A stretch of DNA of 64,000 bases, from positions 1 to 64,000 of the forward strand of contig NZ_CAMFKO010000021.1 in the NCBI RefSeq assembly GCF_945957265.1, written 5' to 3'. The notes under the pieces were generated by a model. That model was not told the DNA's origin and searched no databases. It saw nothing but the letters and a program-made list of their open reading frames with translations. The position numbers and the translations under genes are program-made. Below are positions 48,702-57,347 of this stretch, in pieces. Each line of letters begins with the position of its first letter. Positions within the stretch are counted from its first letter, which is position 1. This DNA comes from an uncultured Dechloromonas sp. (GTDB lineage Bacteria; Pseudomonadota; Gammaproteobacteria; Burkholderiales; Rhodocyclaceae).

Positions 48702-50153
48702 ATGAGCGACATCAAGAAGGTTGTGCTGGCCTATTCGGGCGGTCTGGATACCTCGGTCATCCTCAAGTGGCTGCAGGATGTGTACAAGTGCGAAGTCGTC
48801 ACCTTCACGGCCGACCTCGGCCAGGGCGAGGAACTCGAGCCGGCACGCGCCAAGGCCCTGAAGGCCGGCATCAAGCCGAAGAACATCTACATCGACGATG
48901 TCCGCGAGGAGTTCGTCCGCGATTTCGTCTTCCCGATGTTCCGCGCCAACACCGTCTATGAAGGCGAATACCTGCTCGGCACCTCGATTGCACGCCCGCT
49001 GATCGCCAAGCGCCTGATCGAGATCGTCAACGAAACCGGCGCCGACGCCATCTGCCATGGCGCGACCGGCAAAGGCAACGACCAGGTCCGTTTCGAACTC
49101 GGCGCCTACGCATTGAAGCCGGGCATCAAGGTCATTGCCCCGTGGCGCGAGTGGGACCTGATGTCCCGCGAAAAGCTGATGGCCTATGCCGAGAAGCACG
49201 GCATCGAAATCGACATGAAGCACAAGAAGGGCGGCTCGCCGTATTCGATGGACGCCAACCTGCTGCACATCTCCTACGAAGGCCGCCACCTGGAAGATCC
49301 GGCGGCGGAAGCCGAGGAGTCGATGTGGCGGTGGACCGTGTCGCCGGAAAAGGCGCCGAACAAGGCCGAGTACCTCGACCTCGAATTCGCCCAGGGTGAC
49401 GTCGTCGCCATCAACGGCAAGAAGATGAAGGCCCACGAAGTGCTCGGCACGCTGAACGAAATCGGCGGCAAGCACGGCATCGGCCGCCTCGACCTGGTCG
49501 AGAACCGCTACGTCGGCATGAAGTCGCGCGGCTGCTACGAAACCCCGGGCGGAACGATCCTGCTGCGCGCCCACCGCGCCATCGAGTCGATCACCCTGGA
49601 CCGCGAAGTCGCCCACCTCAAGGACGACCTGATGCCGCGCTACGCCAGCCTGGTGTACAACGGCTACTGGTGGAGCCCGGAACGCAAGGCGCTGCAGGTG
49701 CTGATCGACCACACCCAGCAGACCGTCAACGGTACCGTCCGCCTCAAGCTGTACAAGGGCAACGTCATCGTTGTCGGCCGCGACTCGAAGACCGACTCGC
49801 TGTTCGACTCGACCATCGCCACCTTCGAGGACGACGCCGGTGCCTACGACCAGCGTGATGCCGGCGGTTTCATCAAGCTGAACGCCCTGCGCATGCGCAT
49901 CGCCGCCAACCTGACGGCGAAGAAGTCCGGCAAGCCGGCCGCGGCCAAGAAGGCAGCCGCCAAGGCAGTCGCCGCCAAGCCGGCAGCCAAGGCAGCAGCA
50001 AAGCCGGTGGCCAAGGCCGCGCCGAAAGCTGTAGTCAAGCCGGTTGCCGCCAAGGCCGTGGTCAAGAAGGCCGTTGCCGCACCGGTAGCCAAGAAGGCTG
50101 CCGCGCCGGCCAAGGCCGTCGCCAAGAAGCCGGCGGCGAAGAAGAAGGGCTAA
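48702..50153 (+). CDS. argG: Argininosuccinate synthase with histone-H1-like C-terminal tail
   Basis: 483 residues: a normal ArgG (about residues 1-405), joining citrulline and aspartate with ATP, plus an unusual tail. The ATP loop is AYSGGLDTS (about residues 9-17); [13 protein letters not shown] and YSMDANLLH are the substrate segments. From about residue 407 (position 49920) to the end the sequence is almost only Lys, Ala, Pro and Val in PAAKK/AKAV-type repeats, like histone H1 or AlgP tails. Family members are usually 400-410 residues. The tail is in frame, with no stop between. Confidence 0.95.
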   Translation: MSDIKKVVLAYSGGLDTSVILKWLQDVYKCEVVTFTADLGQGEELEPARAKALKAGIKPKNIYIDDVREEFVRDFVFPMFRANTVYEGEYLLGTSIARPLIAKRLIEIVNETGADAICHGATGKGNDQVRFELGAYALKPGIKVIAPWREWDLMSREKLMAYAEKHGIEIDMKHKKGGSPYSMDANLLHISYEGRHLEDPAAEAEESMWRWTVSPEKAPNKAEYLDLEFAQGDVVAINGKKMKAHEVLGTLNEIGGKHGIGRLDLVENRYVGMKSRGCYETPGGTILLRAHRAIESITLDREVAHLKDDLMPRYASLVYNGYWWSPERKALQVLIDHTQQTVNGTVRLKLYKGNVIVVGRDSKTDSLFDSTIATFEDDAGAYDQRDAGGFIKLNALRMRIAANLTAKKSGKPAAAKKAAAKAVAAKPAAKAAAKPVAKAAPKAVVKPVAAKAVVKKAVAAPVAKKAAAPAKAVAKKPAAKKKG

Positions 50154-50156
50154 GCG

Positions 50157-50378
50157 ATGGACGGCACCGTATTCGGGTTCAACGAAGAGCAGATCGCGGA
50201 TTTCTTCTCGACCTGGGGCGTCGGCGCCTTCATCCTTTTCATGCTGTTCATCATCGGCGAGATCGCCTGGAAGTCCAAGGCCGGCAAGACGGGCACCTTC
50301 GTGCTCTTCTTCGTGCTGGCCTTCGGCATGGTCGGTTTCATCGCCAAATCAGTCATTCAGAAACTCTGGGGTATTTAA
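50157..50378 (+). CDS. Small membrane protein, DUF2788 type
   Basis: 73-residue protein with two transmembrane segments (about residues 21-39 and 47-66) separated by the short basic loop AWKSKAGKTG. The N-terminal FGFNEEQIADFFSTWG and overall size fit DUF2788. It starts three bases after argG stops and abuts ppnP, so it belongs to the arginine-ppnP transcript. Function unknown. Confidence 0.72.
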   Translation: MDGTVFGFNEEQIADFFSTWGVGAFILFMLFIIGEIAWKSKAGKTGTFVLFFVLAFGMVGFIAKSVIQKLWGI

Positions 50379-50690
50379 ATGTCGCAATACGACAACGTTT
50401 CGGTGGTCAAGAAGGCCAATGTTTATTTCGACGGCAAGTGCGTCAGCCACACCGTGGTGCTGGCCGACGGCACCAAGAAGACGGTCGGCGTGATCCTGCC
50501 GTCCAGCCTGACCTTCAATACCGGCGCGCCGGAAATCATGGAAGGCGTCGGCGGTTCGTGCCGTGTCAAGCTCAAGGGCGAAAGCGAGTGGAAGACCTAC
50601 GGCGACGGCCAGTCCTTCAACGTGCCGGGCAACTCCAGCTTCGAGATCGCCTGCGACGAGCCTTACCACTACGTTTGCCACTTCGGCTAA
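50379..50690 (+). CDS. ppnP: Pyrimidine/purine nucleoside phosphorylase PpnP
   Basis: 103-residue cupin-fold enzyme (formerly DUF1255/YaiE) that splits several nucleosides with phosphate. [23 protein letters not shown] and the end YHYVCHFG are family marks. Starts directly after the DUF2788 stop. Confidence 0.9.
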   Translation: MSQYDNVSVVKKANVYFDGKCVSHTVVLADGTKKTVGVILPSSLTFNTGAPEIMEGVGGSCRVKLKGESEWKTYGDGQSFNVPGNSSFEIACDEPYHYVCHFG

Positions 50691-50708
50691 GCGGCCGTTG
50701 AGCCAACC

Positions 50709-50738
50709 AGCCCGGCCGCCGTGCCGGGCTTTTGATTT
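50709..50738 (+). terminator. Terminator after ppnP
   Basis: AGCCCGG at 50709-50715 pairs with CCGGGCT at 50724-50730 around eight bases, followed by TTTGATTT. It ends the long argD-argF-argG-DUF2788-ppnP unit. Confidence 0.65.
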
Positions 50739-50749
50739 CAGGAGATGCC

Positions 50750-51244
50750 ATGCCCAGTTTTGACTTCACGTCCGAAGCCGACATGGTGGCGTTGAAGAAC
50801 GCCATCGACGTCGCCGTTCGCCAGATTGACAACCGCTACGACTTCAAGGGCACCTCGGCCAAGGTCGAGTTCAACGAGAAGGACAAGGTCATCACCCTGC
50901 ACGGTGATTCCGACTTCCAGCTGGACCAGATCAAGGACATCCTCTTCCCGGCCATGGAGAAGAAGGAAGTCGAGAGCACCAAGCGCCTCGATCACCAGCC
51001 GATGCAGAAGGTTTCCGGCAACAAGGTCAAGCAGGAGCTGAAGATCAGGATGGGCATCGAGACCGAACTGGCCAAGAAGCTGGTCAAGATGATCAAGGAT
51101 GCCAAGCTCAAGGTGCAGGCCTCGATCCAGGGCGATGCCGTGCGCGTCCAGGGCGCCAAGCGCGACGACCTGCAGGATTGCATCGCGCTGATCCGCAAGG
51201 AAGTGACCGATTTCCCGATCAAGGCGGGCAATTTCCGCGACTGA
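50750..51244 (+). CDS. YajQ family nucleotide (cyclic-di-GMP)-binding protein
   Basis: 164-residue soluble protein with two ferredoxin-like domains. PSFDFTSEADMVALKNAIDVA and NRYDFKGTSAKVEF are diagnostic. YajQ homologues in Xanthomonas and Pseudomonas bind c-di-GMP and act with LysR-type regulators. The ATG at 50750 has AGGAG six bases before it; a further in-frame start at 50732 is less likely. Read alone between two terminators. Confidence 0.9.
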   Translation: MPSFDFTSEADMVALKNAIDVAVRQIDNRYDFKGTSAKVEFNEKDKVITLHGDSDFQLDQIKDILFPAMEKKEVESTKRLDHQPMQKVSGNKVKQELKIRMGIETELAKKLVKMIKDAKLKVQASIQGDAVRVQGAKRDDLQDCIALIRKEVTDFPIKAGNFRD

Positions 51245-51273
51245 GCGCTTGCGCCATCCCGCGGTGAATGCGG

Positions 51274-51299
51274 AAAGGGCAGCTGCGGCTGCCCTTTTG
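51274..51299. terminator. Bidirectional terminator after the YajQ gene
   Basis: AAAGGGCAGC at 51274-51283 pairs with GCTGCCCTTT at 51288-51297 around TGCG. The A-tract/T-tract symmetry lets it serve the convergent amidotransferase gene too. Confidence 0.75.
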
Positions 51300-51304
51300 C
51301 GTTA

Positions 51305-52018
51305 TCAGCGGGCCAGCCCGCCCACCCAGACCGAATAGAGCCGGTCGGACAGCTGCCGCATTTGCGGCAGGCGCACGGCAAGTTCGCCGGCCATGGCTTC
51401 CGGCGTTTGAACGCTGATCTGGTCGGTAGCCCCCTGGGCTTCGCCGGCCCATTCCTCGTTCCACGCGGTGATCATTTCCGGCGTCATTTCGACGTGGCAC
51501 TGCATGGCCAGGTGGGGGCCGAGCGCGAACATCTGGTTGGCGCAGTGATGGTTCGAGAAAAGGCGCGTCGCCCCGGCCGGGATGCTGAAGGTCTCGCCAT
51601 GCCACTGAAACACGCTGCCGCTCCTGCCGGCCAGGTCGCCCAGCCAGTGCTTGCCCGTGGCGTGGCTTTCGCCGTAGGCGTCGCCCCAGCCGATTTCCTT
51701 GACCGGGTTGCGGGTGATCTCGCCGCCCAGCGCCTTGCTCATCAGCTGGCCGCCGAGGCAGTGTCCGATGACCGGGATGCCGGCGGCGACCGCGCTGCGG
51801 ATCAGCGCGCAGCTCTGATCGATCCAGGGCAGGGGGTCGTTGACGCTCATCGGGCCGCCCATGAAGCACAGCCCGGAATAATCCTGCGCATTGCCGGGCA
51901 CGCTTTCACCCTCGTCAATGGCGATCAGTTGCCACGGAATCCCTTGCTGCTCAAGGAATATGGCAAAATAGCCGGGACCTTCTGTTGGGGAGTGGCGAAA
52001 GATGGCGACGGGCTTCAT
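51305..52018 (-). CDS. Class I glutamine amidotransferase domain protein
   Basis: 237-residue stand-alone amidotransferase, GMP-synthase-like. The nucleophile Cys is in GHCLGGQLM (about residue 92), the His-x-Glu in CHVEMTPE (about 180), and the N-terminal GGPMSVND is the oxyanion strand. The amide acceptor is unknown. The ATG at 52018 lies inside the 5' end of the divergent protease gene, so the two overlap head to head. Confidence 0.86.
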   Translation of the reverse strand: MKPVAIFRHSPTEGPGYFAIFLEQQGIPWQLIAIDEGESVPGNAQDYSGLCFMGGPMSVNDPLPWIDQSCALIRSAVAAGIPVIGHCLGGQLMSKALGGEITRNPVKEIGWGDAYGESHATGKHWLGDLAGRSGSVFQWHGETFSIPAGATRLFSNHHCANQMFALGPHLAMQCHVEMTPEMITAWNEEWAGEAQGATDQISVQTPEAMAGELAVRLPQMRQLSDRLYSVWVGGLAR

Positions 52019-52679
52019 GGCGGAGAAATCATCCGGAAAAATGAGCGGCCATTTTACGCTCCTCGCGCTGCTGACGGTTTTGCTGCCGTTCGCGGCCGCT
52101 GCCCAGGATGTGGGGCTGGCGGGCGTCATGGGCAGCAAGGCGATGCTGATGATCAACGGTTCCGAGCCGCAGGCCGTGCCGGTCGGACACACGGTCGATG
52201 GCGTCAAGGTGCTGGCGATCCAGAACGATCAGGTCATGATCGAGATCGGTGGCAAGAAGCGTCCGCTGCGCGTCGGTCAGCATGCCATCGGCGCCGTGAA
52301 TGCCGATGGCTCGGGCAAGATCGTCATGACGGCCGACGGGCAGGGGCATTTTTATACGACTGGTACGATCAACGGCACCTCGGTCCGCTTTCTGGTCGAC
52401 ACCGGGGCGACGATGATTTCCCTGGGCGCCACCGATGCCCGGCGGGTCGGGGTGGATTTCAATCGCGGCCAGAAGACCATGACCAATACGGCCAACGGCC
52501 AGGCCGTGGTGAGCAAGGTGCAGCTGGATACCGTGCGTATCGGCGATGTCACGCTGCACAACGTCGATGCGCTGATCCATCAGACAGAGATGCCGATTGC
52601 CCTGCTCGGCATGAGCTTTCTGAACCGGATGGAAATGCTGCGCGACGGCAGCACCATGACACTTAAAAAACGATTCTAG
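52002..52679 (+). CDS. Retropepsin-like aspartic protease, TIGR02281 type
   Basis: 225-residue protein. An N-terminal hydrophobic segment (about residues 18-34) ends in AAAAQD, a likely signal peptide. The C-terminal half is a clan AA aspartyl protease domain with the single catalytic motif VDTGAT (about residues 133-138) and a later LLGMSFLNR; activity needs a homodimer. Substrate unknown, periplasm likely. The start at 52002 has GGGGAG; ATGs at 52017 and 52041 are alternatives. Confidence 0.82.
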   Translation: MATGFMAEKSSGKMSGHFTLLALLTVLLPFAAAAQDVGLAGVMGSKAMLMINGSEPQAVPVGHTVDGVKVLAIQNDQVMIEIGGKKRPLRVGQHAIGAVNADGSGKIVMTADGQGHFYTTGTINGTSVRFLVDTGATMISLGATDARRVGVDFNRGQKTMTNTANGQAVVSKVQLDTVRIGDVTLHNVDALIHQTEMPIALLGMSFLNRMEMLRDGSTMTLKKRF

Positions 52680-52689
52680 GAGAGAGAAG

Positions 52690-52947
52690 ATGCCGCAGAA
52701 AGATCAGGAAATCGCGCTGTTGCGCCGGGAGATCGAGTTGGTGATGGGGGAGCGCCAGGCCTTGCTGCGCGTGGCCGGTTCGGCGGCGGTGCTGATCGCC
52801 AGCCTGGACAGCAAGCGGCTGCCGGTGGGGGCGGTCGAGTCGGCCGACCTGGTGGCCACCACGATCAACGATCTGTCCGAGGAAACCCTGCAGGACGCCC
52901 TGGCCTCGGTGAACGCCGAAATCGAGGAAGATTCCCCGGCAAAATGA
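52690..52947 (+). CDS. Small helical protein of unknown function
   Basis: 85-residue acidic, soluble protein (MPQKDQEIALLRREIELVM at the N-terminus) predicted to be mostly helix, with a possible short coiled coil at residues 5-25. AGGAGAGAG precedes the ATG. It lies between the protease gene and the Nudix gene, whose start overlaps its stop (ATGA). Confidence 0.7.
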   Translation: MPQKDQEIALLRREIELVMGERQALLRVAGSAAVLIASLDSKRLPVGAVESADLVATTINDLSEETLQDALASVNAEIEEDSPAK

Positions 52948-53540
52948 GCCTCGATCTGGATCGCCTGCGGGCCAGTCTGCTCGCGGAGCCCAAGGCCGGT
53001 CATTTCGTTCAGGAAGATGGCGCGCAGGATCAGCCCCTGACGCCGGCCGCCGTGCTCTTCCCGATTGTCCTGCGGGACGACGGGCACACGGTGCTGCTCA
53101 CCCAGCGCACCGCACACCTCAGGGATCATGCAGGGCAGATCAGCTTTCCCGGCGGTCGTGTCGAAGCACATGACCTGACCCCGATCGAAACGGCCTTGCG
53201 CGAGACAGAGGAGGAAATCGGCCTGGCGCGCGAGCGTGTCGAAATCGTCGGCTTCCTGCCCGAATACCGGACGGGTACCGGCTTCCGGGTGACGCCGGTC
53301 GTCGCGCTGGTGCGCCCGCCCTTCGACTTGCAGCCCGATCCCTTCGAGGTCGCCGAGATCTTCGAGGTGCCGCTCGCCTTCCTGATCGACCCGGCCAATC
53401 ATCAACAGCATTCGCTGCATTATCGCGGAGCCTTGCGCCATTACTTCGCCATGCCCTACGGCGAGTATTTCATCTGGGGCGCGACGGCCGGCATGATCCG
53501 TTCATTGTCGGAACGGCTCGGGCTGCTCCAGGTGTCATGA
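52944..53540 (+). CDS. CoA pyrophosphatase-type Nudix hydrolase
   Basis: 198-residue Nudix protein. The Nudix box GGRVEAHDLTPIETALRETE with the following EEIGL is at about residues 69-93. The preceding LLTQRTAHLRDHAGQISFPGG is the UPF0035/CoA-pyrophosphatase signature, so it probably cuts CoA or oxidised CoA to 4'-phosphopantetheine and 3',5'-ADP. Coupled to the 85-residue gene. Confidence 0.88.
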   Translation: MSLDLDRLRASLLAEPKAGHFVQEDGAQDQPLTPAAVLFPIVLRDDGHTVLLTQRTAHLRDHAGQISFPGGRVEAHDLTPIETALRETEEEIGLARERVEIVGFLPEYRTGTGFRVTPVVALVRPPFDLQPDPFEVAEIFEVPLAFLIDPANHQQHSLHYRGALRHYFAMPYGEYFIWGATAGMIRSLSERLGLLQVS

Positions 53541-53604
53541 GCTTGTGGTATCGTGGCGTTTTGCAATACGAAAATAAGCCGAACACGGCAATCCTCAGCC
53601 CCAC

Positions 53605-54528
53605 ATGAGTCTTCTTTCGCTGATTGCAGTCTTTCTCATCGAGCAGCTGCAGCCCCTCGACTACCGTCGCATCGTCGCTGAGCCGCTGGGTGCCTGGGCG
53701 GAATTCATCGAGTCCCGTTTCAATGCCGGCGCCTATCGCCACGGCGTCCTGGCCTGGTGCTTTGCTGTTCTGCTGCCGGTCGTCCTGGTCGGCATTGCCT
53801 ATGGCGCCCTGGTCGCGCTGAATCCCCTGTTCGGGCTGCTGCTCAATGTCGGCGTACTCTACCTGACCATGGGGTTCCGCCAGTTCAGCCATCACTACAC
53901 CGAGATTCAGCTGGCCTTGCGCCTCGGCGACCTGGAACGGGCCCGCGCCTTGCTCGCCGAGTGGCAGGGGCGCTCGACCTACAACCTGGGTTCGGAAGAC
54001 ATCGCTCGCCTGTCGATCGAAGGCGCCCTGGCCGCTTCGCACCGCCATGTCTTCGCCGTGCTGCTGTGGTTCATCCTGCTCCCCGGGCCTTGCGGCGCCT
54101 TGCTCTATCGCCTGGCGCTGATCGTCCGCGATCGCTGGAACGCGGAGCGTGCCGACCAGGAAAACCAGTTCGCGCTGTTTTCCCGCCAGGCGTTCGGGGC
54201 GATCGACTGGCTGCCCTTGCGGACGACCGCCTCGGCTTTCGCCATCGTCGGCGACTTCGAGGATGCGGCGTATTGCTGGCGCACGCAGCCGGCGCAATGG
54301 CCCGATCGCGATCTGGGCATCGTGCTGGCAGCCGGCGCGGGGGCTTTGGGCGTGCAGTTGGGGAGGCCTGTCGTCGATGGCGTCGAGGTCGCCGACCGCG
54401 GGGAACTCGGGCTGGGCGATCCGGCCGACGTAGATTTCATGCAGAGTGCCGTAGGCCTCGTCTGGCGAGCCACGGTTGTGTGGATGTTGTTGCTCTTTTT
54501 GCTGGGGCTCGCTAGTCTGGTGGGCTGA
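53605..54528 (+). CDS. CobD/CbiB-like membrane protein
   Basis: 307-residue membrane protein with about five hydrophobic segments, similar in layout to CobD/CbiB and AmpE. RQFSHHYTEIQLALRLGDLERAR and the central RHVFAVLLWFILLPGPCGAL agree. CobD makes adenosylcobinamide phosphate, but no cobalamin gene is nearby, so the role is open. It is followed after 22 bp by a strongly expressed thiolase gene. Confidence 0.78.
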   Translation: MSLLSLIAVFLIEQLQPLDYRRIVAEPLGAWAEFIESRFNAGAYRHGVLAWCFAVLLPVVLVGIAYGALVALNPLFGLLLNVGVLYLTMGFRQFSHHYTEIQLALRLGDLERARALLAEWQGRSTYNLGSEDIARLSIEGALAASHRHVFAVLLWFILLPGPCGALLYRLALIVRDRWNAERADQENQFALFSRQAFGAIDWLPLRTTASAFAIVGDFEDAAYCWRTQPAQWPDRDLGIVLAAGAGALGVQLGRPVVDGVEVADRGELGLGDPADVDFMQSAVGLVWRATVVWMLLLFLLGLASLVG

Positions 54529-54550
54529 ATACTTATATCAGGAGGTTTTC

Positions 54551-55732
54551 ATGAGCAAAGATGTTGTCGTTCTGAGTGCTGTTCGTTCCCCCATCGGTGC
54601 TTTCGGTGGTTCGCTGGCCGACATGGATCCGTGCGATCTGGGCGGTACCGTGATGAAGGAAGCGATTGCCCGCTCCGGTGTCGATCCCCAAGCCATCAAC
54701 TACGTGACCGTCGGCACCACGATGCCGGTTGATTCCCGCTACGCCTACGTCTCCCGCGTTGCCTCCATCCAGGCCGGCCTGCCGATGGACTCCGTCGCCA
54801 TGCAGGTTTCCCGCCTGTGCGCCTCCGGCCTGCAAGCCATCGTCACCACCGCCCAGAACATCCTGCTCGGCGATTGCGACTACGGTATCGGCGGTGGCGT
54901 CGAAGTGATGTCCAAGGTTGCCTACCTGATGCCGGCCCTGCGTTCCGGTGCCCGCATGGGCGACGCCAAGGCCATCGACGCCATGGTCGCCGTGCTGACC
55001 GACCCGTTCGGCGTCGGCCACATGGGCATCACCGCCGAGAACCTGGCCGCCAAGCACGGCTTCAGCCGTGAAGACCAGGATGCCTTCGCCGTCGAATCGC
55101 AGCGCCGTGCCGCTGCCGCCATCGACGCCGGCCACTTCAAGTCGCAGATCATGCCGATCGTCAAGCAGACCCGCAAGGGCGACGTGGTGTTCGATACCGA
55201 CGAGCACCTGAAGCGCGGCACGACCATGGAGTCGCTGGCCAAGATGAAGCCGGCCTTCAAGAAGGACGGTACCGTCACCGCCGGTAACGCCTCCGGCATC
55301 AACGACGGCGCTGCCTTCTTCGTGCTGGCCGATGCCGCCAAGGCTGCCGCCGCCGGCCAGAAGCCGATCGCCCGCATGGTTTCCTACGCCGTTGCCGGCG
55401 TGCCGAACGACATCATGGGCGAAGGCCCGATCCCGGCGACCAAGCTGGCCCTGAAGAAGGCCGGCCTGACCCTGGACCAGATGGACGTCATCGAATCCAA
55501 CGAAGCCTTCGCCGCCCAGGCGCTGTCGGTTTCCAAGGTGCTCGGCCTCGACCCGGCGAAGACCAACCCGAACGGCGGCGCCATCGCCCTCGGCCACCCG
55601 GTCGGCTGTTCCGGTGCCTTCATCGCCACCAAGGCGATCTACGAAATGAACCGCATCGGCGGCAAGTACTGCCTGGTCACCATGTGTATCGGTGGCGGCC
55701 AGGGCATCGCCGTGATCTTCGAACGCGTCTAA
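54551..55732 (+). CDS. Acetyl-CoA acetyltransferase / thiolase
   Basis: 393-residue thiolase. The nucleophile Cys is in SRLCASGLQA (about residue 90), the His in GHPVGCSGA (about 350) and the second Cys in TMCIGGGQG (about 380). It may act as a 3-ketothiolase (PhaA/BktB type) in PHA synthesis, which the nearby phasin gene suggests, or in beta-oxidation. AGGAGG precedes the ATG and codon bias is strong, so high expression is likely. Confidence 0.92.
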   Translation: MSKDVVVLSAVRSPIGAFGGSLADMDPCDLGGTVMKEAIARSGVDPQAINYVTVGTTMPVDSRYAYVSRVASIQAGLPMDSVAMQVSRLCASGLQAIVTTAQNILLGDCDYGIGGGVEVMSKVAYLMPALRSGARMGDAKAIDAMVAVLTDPFGVGHMGITAENLAAKHGFSREDQDAFAVESQRRAAAAIDAGHFKSQIMPIVKQTRKGDVVFDTDEHLKRGTTMESLAKMKPAFKKDGTVTAGNASGINDGAAFFVLADAAKAAAAGQKPIARMVSYAVAGVPNDIMGEGPIPATKLALKKAGLTLDQMDVIESNEAFAAQALSVSKVLGLDPAKTNPNGGAIALGHPVGCSGAFIATKAIYEMNRIGGKYCLVTMCIGGGQGIAVIFERV

Positions 55733-55752
55733 GCGTTTCGCAGCACTGCCCG

Positions 55753-55788
55753 AAAAAGCCCGCCGGAGCGATCCGGCGGGCTTTTTCT
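55753..55788 (+). terminator. Strong terminator after the thiolase gene
   Basis: AAAAAGCCCGCCGGA at 55753-55767 pairs fully with TCCGGCGGGCTTTTT at 55772-55786 around GCGA. Confidence 0.9.
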
Positions 55789-55932
55789 TTGCACCATGTT
55801 GTTTGAATGATGCACCTTTGCAGTGCGTCAATAGTCATAAAGTTGTATTTGGCGCATGATTTGATGTGCATTTCCGGGTGGCATGGAACCTGCTGATTCC
55901 GGAACGAGAGCATCCTCAGCGACGAGTCCAAA

Positions 55933-57345
55933 ATGAACTTCTATAACGAGATGGTTGACGCCCAGGGCGGCGTCCGGGCGCATTACAAGGGATATGACGA
56001 CTGGCTCAAGGCGACCCCGCCGGAGCGCATCGAACGCAAGCGTGCCGAAGCCGACCTGGCCTTTCACCGCGTCGGCATCACCTTCGCGGTGTATGGCGAG
56101 GAGGCGGGCAAGGAGCGCCTGATCCCCTTCGATATCATTCCGCGCGTCATTCCCGCGGCCGAGTGGAAGGCGCTGCAGGCCGGCCTGCGCCAGCGGGTCA
56201 AGGCGCTCAACATGTTCCTGTGGGACGTCTATCACGACCAGGAGATTCTCAAGGCGGGCATCATCCCGGCCGAGCAGGTGCTGAACAATGCCCAGTACCG
56301 CCCGATCATGCAGGGCGTCGATGTGCCGGGGCGGATCTACGCGCATATCACCGGCGTCGACATCGTGCGCGCCGGCGAGGGCGAGTTCTACGTGCTGGAA
56401 GACAACCTGCGCGTGCCGTCGGGCGTCTCGTACATGCTCGAAGACCGCAAGATGATGATGCGCCTGTTCCCCGAACTGTTCGCCCGCCACAAGGTGGCGC
56501 CGGTGCAGCATTACCCCGACCTGCTGCTCGAGAAGCTCCGTGCCGTCTCGCCCAAGGGGGTGGCCAACCCGACGGTCGTGGTCCTGACGCCCGGCGCCTA
56601 CAACAGCGCCTATTTCGAGCACACTTTCCTGGCCCAGCAGATGGGCGTCGAACTGGTCGAGGGGCGCGATCTCTTCGTCAAGGACGAGATGGTCTACATG
56701 CGTACGACGCAGGGGCCGCAGCGTGTCGACGTGATCTACCGCCGCATCGACGACGATTTCCTCGACCCACAGGTATTCCGGGCCGATTCGGCGCTCGGCG
56801 TGCCCGGGCTGATGCGGGCCTACCGGGCGGGCAACGTGACGCTGGCCAACGCGGTCGGCACCGGCGTCGCCGACGACAAGTCGATCTACCCCTACGTGCC
56901 GGACATGATCCGCTTCTACCTCGGCGAGGCGCCGAAGCTGAACAACGTGCCGACCTACATGTGCCGCAAGCCGGACGACCTGAAGTACGTGCTCGAGCAC
57001 CTGCCGGAACTGGTGGTCAAGGAAGTGCATGGCGCCGGCGGCTACGGCATGCTGGTCGGGCCGGCCTCGACCCGGGATCAGATCGAGCACTTCCGCCAGT
57101 TGCTGATCGCCAAGCCGGACGGCTACATCGCCCAGCCGACGCTGGCCCTGTCCAACTGCCCGACCTTCGTCGAGGAGGGCATCGCGCCGCGCCACCTCGA
57201 TCTGCGCCCCTTCGTGCTGTCTTCGGGCGAGTGCGTGAACATGGTCCCCGGCGGCCTGACCCGCGTCGCCCTGACCAAGGGCTCGCTGGTCGTCAATTCG
57301 TCGCAGGGCGGCGGCACCAAGGACACCTGGGTTCTGGAGGATTAA
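55933..57345 (+). CDS. Circularly permuted type 2 ATP-grasp protein
   Basis: 470-residue protein of the DUF404/DUF407 family. NMFLWDVYHDQEILKAGIIP at about residue 95, VLEDNLRVPSGVSYMLEDR at about 155-173 and VVKEVHGAGGYGMLVGP at about 360 are its ATP-grasp landmarks. Such enzymes form an amide or peptide bond on an unknown substrate. It is coupled (two bases) to an alpha-E gene. The transglutaminase and Anbu-type peptidase that often complete this operon are absent here. Confidence 0.9.
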   Translation: MNFYNEMVDAQGGVRAHYKGYDDWLKATPPERIERKRAEADLAFHRVGITFAVYGEEAGKERLIPFDIIPRVIPAAEWKALQAGLRQRVKALNMFLWDVYHDQEILKAGIIPAEQVLNNAQYRPIMQGVDVPGRIYAHITGVDIVRAGEGEFYVLEDNLRVPSGVSYMLEDRKMMMRLFPELFARHKVAPVQHYPDLLLEKLRAVSPKGVANPTVVVLTPGAYNSAYFEHTFLAQQMGVELVEGRDLFVKDEMVYMRTTQGPQRVDVIYRRIDDDFLDPQVFRADSALGVPGLMRAYRAGNVTLANAVGTGVADDKSIYPYVPDMIRFYLGEAPKLNNVPTYMCRKPDDLKYVLEHLPELVVKEVHGAGGYGMLVGPASTRDQIEHFRQLLIAKPDGYIAQPTLALSNCPTFVEEGIAPRHLDLRPFVLSSGECVNMVPGGLTRVALTKGSLVVNSSQGGGTKDTWVLED

Positions 57346-57347
57346 TC

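Noticed and set aside
49920..50150. The argG tail as a separate histone-like gene
   Set aside because: No start codon with a ribosome-binding site lies at the junction; the frame is continuous with argG.
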